Positions 34,077 through 41,019 of a DNA stretch of 64,000 bases are shown here, in pieces. The position numbers and the translations under genes are program-made. Numbering within the stretch: the stretch's first letter is position 1; every line of letters starts with the position of its first letter. The notes beneath the pieces were generated by a model that made no database searches, had not been told where the DNA came from, and saw only the letters and a list, made by a program, of their open reading frames with translations. The stretch is from Chloroflexota bacterium (GTDB taxonomy: Bacteria; Chloroflexota; Limnocylindria; P2-11E), in NCBI GenBank assembly GCA_027310565.1, contig DAIDAP010000037.1, positions 62,001-126,000 of the forward strand. The letters run 5' to 3'.

Positions 34077-35938
34077 GAGAGGCTGTCGGCGACGCTCGCG
34101 CGGTGCGCCGCGAAGTCCGGCGGCAGCGCCTTGCTGTCCCGCTCCTGCGCCAGACGCTCGACGAACGCGTCGACCGTCACGCCGCGCTCCTCCTCGCGCG
34201 AGCCGCGGCGGCGCACCGAGACGGTCCCCGCGGCGGCCTCCTTGTCGCCGACGATGAGCATGTAGCTCGCCCGGCGCTCCTGGGCCTCCTTGATGCGACC
34301 GCGCATGTCGGCCACGTGGTCGTCGAGGTGCACGCGGAAGCCGCCGGCGCGCAGGCGCTCGGCGACGCCTCGGGCGTAAGGGAGCGCGCTCTCGCGCACC
34401 GGGATCATCGCGACCTGCTCCCACGCCAGCCACAGCGGGAAGCTGCCGGCATAGTGCTCGATGAGCCCGCCGACGAACCGCTCGAGCGACCCGAAGAGCA
34501 CGCGGTGGATCATCACCGCCCTCTCGCGCTCCCCCTTGGCGTTCACGAACGTGACGTCGAACCGCTCGGGCAGGTTGAGGTCGATCTGGATCGTCGGCCC
34601 CTGCCACTCGCGGCCGATCGCGTCCAGGACCTTGATGTCGATCTTCGGCGCGTAGAACACGCCGCCGCCCTCGTCGATCGCGTACGGCACCCCGCGGACG
34701 GCGAGCGCGTCGGCGAGCGCCTTCTCCGCCCTGTCCCAGAGCTCGTCGCTTCCCAGACGCTTCTCCGGACGCGTGGACAGGTAGATCTTCGGGTCGCTGT
34801 AGCCGAAGACGCGCAGGAACTCCATCGCGAGGTCGAAGACCTTGCCGATCTCGTCCTGCGCATCCGCCCACGAGCAGAAGATGTGCGAGTCGTCCTGCGT
34901 GAAGCCGCGCACGCGGAGCATCCCGTGGAGCGTTCCGCCGCGCTCGTAGCGGTAGACGGTGCCCAGCTCGCCGATGCGCATCGGCAGCTCGCGGTAGGAG
35001 CGCACCCTCGACTGGAAGACCTTGACGTGCCCGGGGCAGTTCATCGGCTTGATCCAGAACGAGCTGCCGGGGGTCTTCGCCCCTCCGTCGTCGAGCAGGA
35101 GCGGGCCGTACATGTTCTCCCCGTACTTCTCGAGGTGGCCCGAGCGCTGGTAGATCTTCTCGCTCGCGATGTGCGGCGTGTAGACGAGCGTGTAGCCGCG
35201 CTCCTTGTGCACCTTGCGCCACCACGTCTCGAGCTCCTCGCGGACGATCGAGAGGTTCGGCAGCCAGAGGACCAGGCCTGACCCGAGCTCGTCGTCGATG
35301 CGGAAGAGCTCGAGGTCGCGCCCGAGCGTCCGGTGGTCGCGCCGCTCGATCTCCCGCAGCTTCTGGAGGTACGCGTCGAGCTCGGACTGCGACGGCCACA
35401 CCGTGCCGTAGATGCGCGTGAGCTGCGGGTTGCGCTCGTTGCCGCGCCAGTACGCGCCGGCGATCGAAAGGAGCTTGAACGCCTTGATCTCGCCCGTGCT
35501 CGCGAGGTGCGGGCCGCGGCAGAGGTCGACGAAGCCGTCGTGCCGGTATATCGAGACCTTCCCCCCCTCGACGCGGTCGTCGCTGTCCCTGTCCGCACCT
35601 TCCTTCGCGAGCTTCCGGATCTGGTCCACCTTGTACGTCTGGCCGCGAGCGCTGAAGAACTCGAGCGCCTCCGGGACGCTCATGTCGCGCTGCTCGAAGG
35701 GACGATCCCGCGTCGCGACCTCCCGCATCTTCGCCTCGATCTTCTCGAGGTCCTCGGGCTGGAGCGGCCGCGGCAGGTCGAAGTCGTAGTAGAAGCCGTC
35801 GGCGATCGGCGGGCCGAACCCGAACTTCGCCTCGGGGATGAGCTCCAGGACCGCACCGGCCATGACGTGCGCGGTCGAGTGCCGCAGCGCGTAGAGGCGC
35901 TCGTCACCGTGATCGGCCCTCCGCTCCGTCTTCGCCAT
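34073..35938 (-). CDS. thrS: Threonyl-tRNA synthetase lacking the TGS domain
   Basis: Class II synthetase, 621 aa. The editing domain starts almost at once: LYALRHSTAHVMAGA (HxxxH) and DLCRGPHL (CxxxH). The catalytic core has WIKPMNCPGHV (zinc Cys near 300), GTVYRYERGGTLHGMLRVRG (motif 2) and AVMIHRVLFGSLERF (motif 3, zinc His). The C-terminal anticodon-binding domain spans about 510-610. The usual N-terminal TGS domain of about 60 residues is missing. The ATG at 35938 has GAGGAGG just upstream, so the short form appears genuine. Confidence 0.96.
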   Translation of the reverse strand: MAKTERRADHGDERLYALRHSTAHVMAGAVLELIPEAKFGFGPPIADGFYYDFDLPRPLQPEDLEKIEAKMREVATRDRPFEQRDMSVPEALEFFSARGQTYKVDQIRKLAKEGADRDSDDRVEGGKVSIYRHDGFVDLCRGPHLASTGEIKAFKLLSIAGAYWRGNERNPQLTRIYGTVWPSQSELDAYLQKLREIERRDHRTLGRDLELFRIDDELGSGLVLWLPNLSIVREELETWWRKVHKERGYTLVYTPHIASEKIYQRSGHLEKYGENMYGPLLLDDGGAKTPGSSFWIKPMNCPGHVKVFQSRVRSYRELPMRIGELGTVYRYERGGTLHGMLRVRGFTQDDSHIFCSWADAQDEIGKVFDLAMEFLRVFGYSDPKIYLSTRPEKRLGSDELWDRAEKALADALAVRGVPYAIDEGGGVFYAPKIDIKVLDAIGREWQGPTIQIDLNLPERFDVTFVNAKGERERAVMIHRVLFGSLERFVGGLIEHYAGSFPLWLAWEQVAMIPVRESALPYARGVAERLRAGGFRVHLDDHVADMRGRIKEAQERRASYMLIVGDKEAAAGTVSVRRRGSREEERGVTVDAFVERLAQERDSKALPPDFAAHRASVADSLS

Positions 35939-35958
35939 CGCCGCCTCCTCGTTTCGGA

Positions 35959-36170
35959 CAAAGAAAAAGCGCCTTCGTCCTGGCTCGTTCGGGACGAGAG
36001 GCGCCGCTCCCGTGGTTCCACCCGAGTTCCCCTCGCGGGGCTCTCGTTTCGAGCTGTACGGGGCTCACCCACTCCGCTCGGCGGTGGTCTCCCGCGGGTC
36101 CGCCACGCCGGGCTCACACCGTCCCCGGCTCGCTTTCTGCGCTCCCCGCCGGCGCTGTCCGCGTCGTCGC
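35959..36170 (-). ncRNA. T-box leader of thrS (Thr specifier)
   Basis: The T-box core GGGTGGAACCACGG lies at 36023-36010 (minus strand). It is followed by a terminator with arms GGCGCC/GGCGC around CGTCC and GGACG, and a T-run at about 35968-35961. Upstream, AGAAAGCGAGCCGGG and GGTGTGAGCCCGGC fit Stem I. The candidate specifier is ACC (36099-36097), a Thr codon, before a CGCGGGAG segment, in the same position as the Phe specifier in the pheS leader. It would sense uncharged tRNA-Thr and control thrS and the coupled GNAT gene. Confidence 0.9.
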
Positions 36171-36191
36171 GTGAGCACATCATACGTCGCG

Positions 36192-36570
36192 ATGGAGCGC
36201 GCGATCCGCGCGGCGCGGCCGGGGGACGGCGCCGCGATCGCGCGTGTCCATGTCGAGACCTGGCGGACGGCGTACCGCGGACAGATCGCCGACCGCTACC
36301 TCGATGGGCTCACCGCGGATCTGGAGCGGCGTGCGGCGTGGTGGGAGGGCGGATCGCCGATGCCGCGGCGCGCCGCTGGACGCAGCTCGTCGCGGAGGAT
36401 GCGGTGCACCCACGGGGCTGGGGGCGGGGATCCGGTGCGTGCTCGAGACGAACGTGCGCGCCCGGAGGTTCTACGAGACCGCCGGCTGGCGAGCGGACGG
36501 CGGTAGGAAGACCGAGCAGCGCGGCGACGTCGTGCTGCGCGAGGTCCGGTACCGCGTGACGCTCGGCTGA
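36192..36570 (+). pseudogene. Broken GNAT acetyltransferase
   Basis: The first part (from the ATG at 36192 to about 36360) reads IRAARPGDGAAIARVHVETW and YLDGLTADLERRAAWWEGG, a normal GNAT N-terminus. The end of the family (LETNVRARRFYETAGWRADG) is present at about 36440-36570 but in a different reading frame. The acetyl-CoA-binding centre between the halves is mostly gone. So the gene has lost an internal segment and frame. It sits immediately beyond the thrS T-box, divergently oriented. Confidence 0.75.
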
Positions 36571-36629
36571 GGGCGCCCGGTCGGGCGAGTCCGATCGCGC
36601 GCGCTCGAGGGGGATGACATCGTGAGGGG

Positions 36630-37472
36630 GTGTCCGCGCCCGTACGCGCCCTCGTGCTCGGCGGCGGTGGCGTCACCGGCATCGCCTGGGAGACGGGCGT
36701 CCTCGCCGGCCTGGCGGAGGCGGGTGTCGATCTGGGGACGGCCGACGTCGTGGTCGGGACGTCGGCGGGGTCCGTCGTCGGCGCGCAGCTGCGCGGGGGA
36801 GCGGCGCTCGCGACGCTCTACGCGACGCAGCTGGCCGCCCCGGCGGGCGAGACCGCCGCGCGTCTACGGTTCATCGACCTGGCTCTCTTCCTCGCCCTGT
36901 CGCTGTGGCCCGGCAGCGACGAGAGTGCGCGGGCGCGGATCGGGCGCATGGCGGTCCGCGCCCGCACGACCGGCGAGGCCGAGCGCCGCAGGGTCATCGA
37001 GAGCCGGCTCGGCGACCCGCCGTGGCCCGGCCGGCGTCTCCTCATCACCGCCGTCGACGCCGAGACGGGCGAGCCCAGGGTGTTCGATCGCGAAAGCGGC
37101 GTGCGGCTCGTCGACGCGGTCGCGGCGAGCTGCGCGGTCCCGCTCGTCTGGCCGCCGGTCACGATCGGCGGCCGCCGCTACGTCGACGGCGGCGTCCGTT
37201 CGGCGACGAATGCCGACCTCGCGGTCGGATGCGACCGGGTGGTCGTGCTCGCTCCCATCACCGTGGCGCTCCGGCGCAGCGGCCGCATCTCCGTGCAGCT
37301 CGGCTCGCTCGGCGCGGGCGTGCGCTCGGTGGTGCTGACGCCGGACGCGGCCGCACGCAAGGCGATCGGTCGGAACGTGCTGAGCCCTGCCACGCGCGCT
37401 CCGTCCGCGCGCGCCGGGCGCGACCAGGGGCTCGCGGCAGCGGACTCGGTGAGGGCGGTGTGGGAAAGCTGA
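36630..37472 (+). CDS. Patatin-like phospholipase
   Basis: Serine-Asp dyad lipid hydrolase, 280 aa. The oxyanion loop is GGGGVTGIAWE (11-21), the nucleophile elbow is GTSAGS with Ser45, and the catalytic Asp is in YVDGGVRSATN (near 186). No signal peptide is seen, so it is likely cytoplasmic or membrane-associated. GTG start at 36630. Substrate is probably a membrane lipid; bacterial relatives also act in lipid remodelling. It stands alone, convergent with the pentapeptide-repeat gene. Confidence 0.88.
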   Translation: MSAPVRALVLGGGGVTGIAWETGVLAGLAEAGVDLGTADVVVGTSAGSVVGAQLRGGAALATLYATQLAAPAGETAARLRFIDLALFLALSLWPGSDESARARIGRMAVRARTTGEAERRRVIESRLGDPPWPGRRLLITAVDAETGEPRVFDRESGVRLVDAVAASCAVPLVWPPVTIGGRRYVDGGVRSATNADLAVGCDRVVVLAPITVALRRSGRISVQLGSLGAGVRSVVLTPDAAARKAIGRNVLSPATRAPSARAGRDQGLAAADSVRAVWES

Positions 37473-37495
37473 CGCGCGCGTCGGGCCCGCGAAGA

Positions 37496-38215
37496 CTAGG
37501 CGATCGCGGACGCGAGCGCGTCCCAGACGCGCTCCTGGACCACCGGCGACGCGGTCCAGCGCTCCTCCACCCGCCGGCCGATGATCGTCATCTGGTGTGC
37601 GTACAGGAGCGACGCCGCCTGGAGCATGTCGAGCGCCTCCTGGCGTGCCTTGTGGTCGCGCCACTCGAGCACGCCGACGCGCGTCTTCGCGATGCGCTGG
37701 TGGATCCGGTCGAGCACGACGTACTGCGAGCCCTCGGGCCAGCGCTGCTTGTTGATGTCGATGCCGTGGATGAAGAGGACGCCGACGAGGTCGGCCTTGC
37801 GGAAGTCGTTGCCCGTGAACGCGTTCACCTTGCGCACCGGATCGAGGCGCTCGGCGCCACTCCCCCACGGCCGCCCGTAGAAGCGCGCGTTCACGACGCG
37901 GCCGGCGAAGCGGCAGTCGACGAACTCCGCGGTGAACGACTCCCACGCGTCGATCTTCGCGCCGTCGAAGGTGCAGCGCTCGAAGCGCGCCTGTCCGGGC
38001 CGGACGCCGGTCAGGTCGGCGCCGTCGAAGCGGCAGTCGCGGAAGACCGACTGCTTGCGCGAGGAGAAGAGCGGCTGGTAGCGACGGTCGAGCGCCTGCC
38101 CGCTGAAGTCACACCGTTCGAACGTGCACCCCTCGGGAGCGAACTGATCGAACGTCACGCGGCGGAAGTCCGCGTCGCGGACCGTGACACGACTCAGCAT
38201 GAGGACGCCCTGCAT
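37496..38215 (-). CDS. Pentapeptide-repeat protein
   Basis: Protein of 239 aa with A(D/N)LXX-type repeats that would form a right-handed quadrilateral beta-helix: DFRRVTFDQF, CTFERCDFSG, CRFDGADLTGV, ARFERCTFDGAKI and FVDCRFAGRVV. The C-terminal third (from about 150) is helical, with INKQRWPEGSQYVVLDRIHQ. Function is unknown; some relatives mimic DNA to protect gyrase, others act as scaffolds. Lies between bactofilin and patatin genes. Confidence 0.8.
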   Translation of the reverse strand: MQGVLMLSRVTVRDADFRRVTFDQFAPEGCTFERCDFSGQALDRRYQPLFSSRKQSVFRDCRFDGADLTGVRPGQARFERCTFDGAKIDAWESFTAEFVDCRFAGRVVNARFYGRPWGSGAERLDPVRKVNAFTGNDFRKADLVGVLFIHGIDINKQRWPEGSQYVVLDRIHQRIAKTRVGVLEWRDHKARQEALDMLQAASLLYAHQMTIIGRRVEERWTASPVVQERVWDALASAIA

Positions 38216-38241
38216 CGACGAGCGGCTCCCTGCGGTCTGGT

Positions 38242-39021
38242 CTAGGACTCGTCGGCGGCGGCGTAGATCGGCACGACGTTCGAGGAGGCCATCTCCTCCA
38301 TCTTGGAGCGACCCTCGAAGAGCACGCCCTTCTCGACCACGAGCGACGGCGTCGTGATGTCGCCGTGGACCTTCGCCGGCCGGCGGAGCTCGACCGCCTG
38401 CGTCGCCTTGATGTTCCCGGTGATCTCGCCCTCGACGACGATCGTGCCGCAGGAGATCTCGGCCTGGATCTTCGCGCCCTCACCGACCATGAGCAGGTCG
38501 TTCGTGGAGATCTCGCCGGTGAACGTGCCGTCGATGCGGACCTTGCCCTCGAAGGCGAGCTTGCCCTCGAACTCGGATCCGCGACCCAGGAGCGCGTTGA
38601 GGTCGGGGCCTCCGGTGGTCATCGTGTAGTCGCGACTGTCTCGCTGCTGCATCGCATCGCCCTCCGCTGCTTCCTCTTCGCGCCTCGGCGCAGGCGGCTC
38701 GGCGGCGCGCCACACCGGCGTCGTCGACCGACTCCCCTTGCCGCTCGGTCGCTTGAACACTAGTCGGGACACTACGTCTTCAACGCCGACATGGCTAGAA
38801 CGTTCTTGTGGCAGGACGCTCGTTCTCGGCGGAGGGCTCGCTGAGCGCCACGCCGCCAGCAGCGCGCCGGCCAGCGCGCCGACGGCCGCGGTCGCCAGGA
38901 CGACCGAACGGCTCCCGGAGAGCAGCGGCGCGGCCGGGATGGCAAGCAGCGCGCCGAGGAGCAGCCCGAGGCCCGCTCCGGCCGGCAGGCCGAACGCCAC
39001 GACCCTCCACACCCGCGCCAC
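38242..39021 (-). CDS. Bactofilin with predicted N-terminal membrane hairpin
   Basis: Polymer-forming cytoskeletal protein. The bactofilin beta-helix spans about residues 145-245: EFEGKLAFEGKVRIDGTFTG, then ISTNDLLMVGEGAKIQAEIS and VELRRPAKVHGDITTPSLVV. From the ATG at 39021 the same frame encodes two hydrophobic helices (about 7-30 and 38-57) and a polar linker, giving 259 aa. An internal ATG at 38652 with GGAGG close upstream would give a soluble bactofilin of 136 aa, the common family size. Both forms may exist; the membrane-anchored start is less certain. Confidence 0.82.
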   Translation of the reverse strand: MARVWRVVAFGLPAGAGLGLLLGALLAIPAAPLLSGSRSVVLATAAVGALAGALLAAWRSASPPPRTSVLPQERSSHVGVEDVVSRLVFKRPSGKGSRSTTPVWRAAEPPAPRREEEAAEGDAMQQRDSRDYTMTTGGPDLNALLGRGSEFEGKLAFEGKVRIDGTFTGEISTNDLLMVGEGAKIQAEISCGTIVVEGEITGNIKATQAVELRRPAKVHGDITTPSLVVEKGVLFEGRSKMEEMASSNVVPIYAAADES

Positions 39022-39066
39022 CGGGGCCGATTCTGGCGTGGCGGCAGGCGCACGGGCAACCAGGCT

Positions 39067-39360
39067 TTAGGCCGGCCGAAGGCCTCGGGAGCCTCGGCCT
39101 TCTCGCGCAGGTAGGCCTCCACCGCCGGCACCACCGGCTCGGCTCCCGGCGCGGTGTCGGCGCGGGCGCAGCCGGGTCTCGATCGAGGTGATCGCGACCG
39201 TCGAGCGGACCTCCGCGATGCCGATCCCGGCCACGGCGAGGGCGACGCGCGCCTCGATCACGATGCCCGTGTCGAGAAGCCGGTCGAGCACGTCCAGCAG
39301 GCTCGCGGTGCTGTCGCGCGGCGGCCGGTGTTGGCCGGACGAGCGACCAGGCGCCCGCAA
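39067..39360 (-). CDS. Orphan gas-vesicle GvpA/GvpJ-family protein (possibly decaying)
   Basis: Short protein of about 97 aa. Residues about 15-62 match the GvpA family: LLDVLDRLLDTGIVIEARV, then ALAVAGIGIAEVRSTVAITS and IETRL. The hydrophobic VALAVAGI segment resembles GvpJ/M/S-type accessory members more than structural GvpA. The start is a TTG at 39360 with no clear ribosome binding site. After IETRL the sequence turns into Arg/Gly-rich low-complexity, while another frame there reads VPAVEAYLREKAEAPEAFG, so a frameshift near the end is possible. No other gvp gene is in the window. Confidence 0.55.
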   Translation of the reverse strand: MRAPGRSSGQHRPPRDSTASLLDVLDRLLDTGIVIEARVALAVAGIGIAEVRSTVAITSIETRLRPRRHRAGSRAGGAGGGGLPAREGRGSRGLRPA

Positions 39361-39408
39361 CGCCGCGCCGATCTGTGAGGCAGAGGAGAGGCTGCCGGAG
39401 GTGCGCGG

Positions 39409-39774
39409 GTGCGTCGCTACGGGAAGGGCATCGGGGCGAAGCTGACGCCCGACGAGGCCGAGGAGATCGCGGCGGGGCTGAGCGAGGAGGAGCTCGAGCG
39501 GGGACGGCTCGAGACGGTCTGCGTGAGGTGGGCGGCCGACGAGGCGCGGACCCTGTCGGAGGCGTCCGGGATGCTGCGCGAGCTCGCGGCGTGGCTCGCC
39601 GACCTCGAGGCGGAGGGCTGGCAGCTCGTCGAGCCGATCGACGGCGGCCACGGGCATCTGGTCAACCGTGACCCGCGGATGCGCATCGAGGAGGAGCGGG
39701 GCCGCTACCTGTGGGCTCGCCGTGGCTCGAACACGGGACCTCAGCGATGTCAACGCTGCGCTCTAACCAGCTGA
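39409..39774 (+). CDS. Small unknown protein running antisense into tRNA-Val
   Basis: Unrecognised ORF, 121 aa. The GTG at 39409 has a perfect GGAGGT six bases upstream. Residues 1-90 look like a real soluble protein: KLTPDEAEEIAAGLSEEELE, then MLRELAAWLADLEAEGWQL and EPIDGGHGHLVN. The last 21 or so codons are antisense to tRNA-Val (39712-39785) and end at a TGA inside it, so the natural C-terminus may have been lost. It is divergent from the Gvp-like gene, 48 bases away. I cannot assign a function. Confidence 0.5.
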   Translation: MRRYGKGIGAKLTPDEAEEIAAGLSEEELERGRLETVCVRWAADEARTLSEASGMLRELAAWLADLEAEGWQLVEPIDGGHGHLVNRDPRMRIEEERGRYLWARRGSNTGPQRCQRCALTS

Positions 39775-39785
39775 GCTACGAGCCC
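39712..39785 (-). tRNA. tRNA-Val (anticodon GAC)
   Basis: Cloverleaf on the minus strand: acceptor GGGCTCG pairs with CGAGCCC, D-arm TAGCTCAGCTGGTTAGAGC, anticodon stem-loop CAGCG TTGACAT CGCTG with anticodon GAC, T-arm CCGTG TTCGAGC CACGG, discriminator A. No CCA is encoded. An ORF on the other strand overlaps it. Confidence 0.96.
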
Positions 39786-39860
39786 TTGGAAACGGTCGGT
39801 TGGGGACGAGTCTACTCGCTCAGCCGGCCGGCGGCGGCGGCCCGAGGTGCGGCGCGGTCG

Positions 39861-40967
39861 TCAGACGCGCGCGTCGCTGCGGCGCCCGGCGAACAGGCGC
39901 ACGCCGTCCACCGGCGCGTCCTTCGCGAAGAGCGCGACCTGGAAGGCCCCGAAACCCGAGGGGTCGAGCAGCGTGTCGATCGCGGAGCGCCGGCCGTACG
40001 CGCGGAGCCGGTCGATCGGGGTCGTCGGGCGCGCGGCGACGTCGCGGATCCCGAGCGCGAGGAGCGCATCACGCTGCGACGTGCGGCCGCCGAACGTCAG
40101 GCCGGCGCCCTCCGCGGCGCGGCGGATCGCCGTGAAGTTCACGCTCGCCGTGAGATCGTGCGCCCCGGGATCGGCGAACGGGTCGCTGACGAGGTGGTGC
40201 CGGGAGAAGCCGCGCACGGTGCCGGCGCCGCCCCGCGTGAGCAGGTCGTCCTCGTCACCGCCGTAGTCGATGAGCAGGACGTAGCCGCGTGTGAGGGCGG
40301 CGGCAAGGCTAGCGACCCACCCCTCGGCCGCCGGGCTCACCTCCCAGCGCCCGCCGACGGGCAGCCGCTCGGGCACGCGGTACCGCAGGTCGGACGCGCT
40401 CGGCGGGCGCAGGATCTCGACGAGCCGGCCGTCCCGCTCGCCCACGTAGACCTCGCGGACGCCGTCGGTCTCCCGCGAGAGCACGTGCGCCGGGAAGGCG
40501 TCGAGGACCTCGTTCGCGTACACGACCCCCTGGAGCGGCGCGAGCGCCCGGGCCTCGGACGCCCAGCGCAGGTCCCGCCCATCGAGCGCCGCGGCCTGCT
40601 CCTCGCGCAGGCGCGGCGAGACCTCCACGATCGCCGGGCGCGCGCCGCGGGCGGCATCCGCGCGCTCGCGCTCGAGCCCGACGAGGACGTCGCGCAGCAG
40701 CCTCCCCCGGCCCGCGCCGGCCTCCACCAGGTCCCACGCGGCCGGGCGGCCCAGGCATCCCCACAGCTCGACGAAGGCGCGTGCGAGGGCTCGTCCGAGG
40801 TGGGTGCCGAGGTCCGGGGCGGTGAGGTAGTCGCCCTCGAAACCCAGCGCCACGCGCGTCGTGTAGTAGCCCTCGTCGGGGTCGTAGAGGGCGGCCTCCA
40901 TGTACTCGGCGAACGTCAGGGGCCCACGGGCGCGGATGCGCGCGACCAGCCGCTCGCGCAGCGTCAC
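39861..40967 (-). CDS. MidA/NDUFAF7-type SAM-dependent methyltransferase
   Basis: Class I methyltransferase of the COG1565/DUF185 family, about 368 aa. It begins LRERLVARIRARGPLTFAEY, then MEAALYDPDEGYYTTR, the SAM site DLVEAGAGRGRLLRDVLVGL, and ANEVLDAFPAH. The GTG at 40967 gives the family N-terminus. In eukaryotes and Dictyostelium the homologue methylates the NDUFS2 (NuoD) subunit and is required for complex I assembly. Here it is the last gene of an operon containing nuoD, so the same assembly role is likely (inference). Confidence 0.88.
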   Translation of the reverse strand: MTLRERLVARIRARGPLTFAEYMEAALYDPDEGYYTTRVALGFEGDYLTAPDLGTHLGRALARAFVELWGCLGRPAAWDLVEAGAGRGRLLRDVLVGLERERADAARGARPAIVEVSPRLREEQAAALDGRDLRWASEARALAPLQGVVYANEVLDAFPAHVLSRETDGVREVYVGERDGRLVEILRPPSASDLRYRVPERLPVGGRWEVSPAAEGWVASLAAALTRGYVLLIDYGGDEDDLLTRGGAGTVRGFSRHHLVSDPFADPGAHDLTASVNFTAIRRAAEGAGLTFGGRTSQRDALLALGIRDVAARPTTPIDRLRAYGRRSAIDTLLDPSGFGAFQVALFAKDAPVDGVRLFAGRRSDARV

Positions 40968-41019
40968 GAGACCAGCTTCGTCCGGATGGCCGCGGGATCC
41001 GCGAGCCGGCCGGGCGGGA

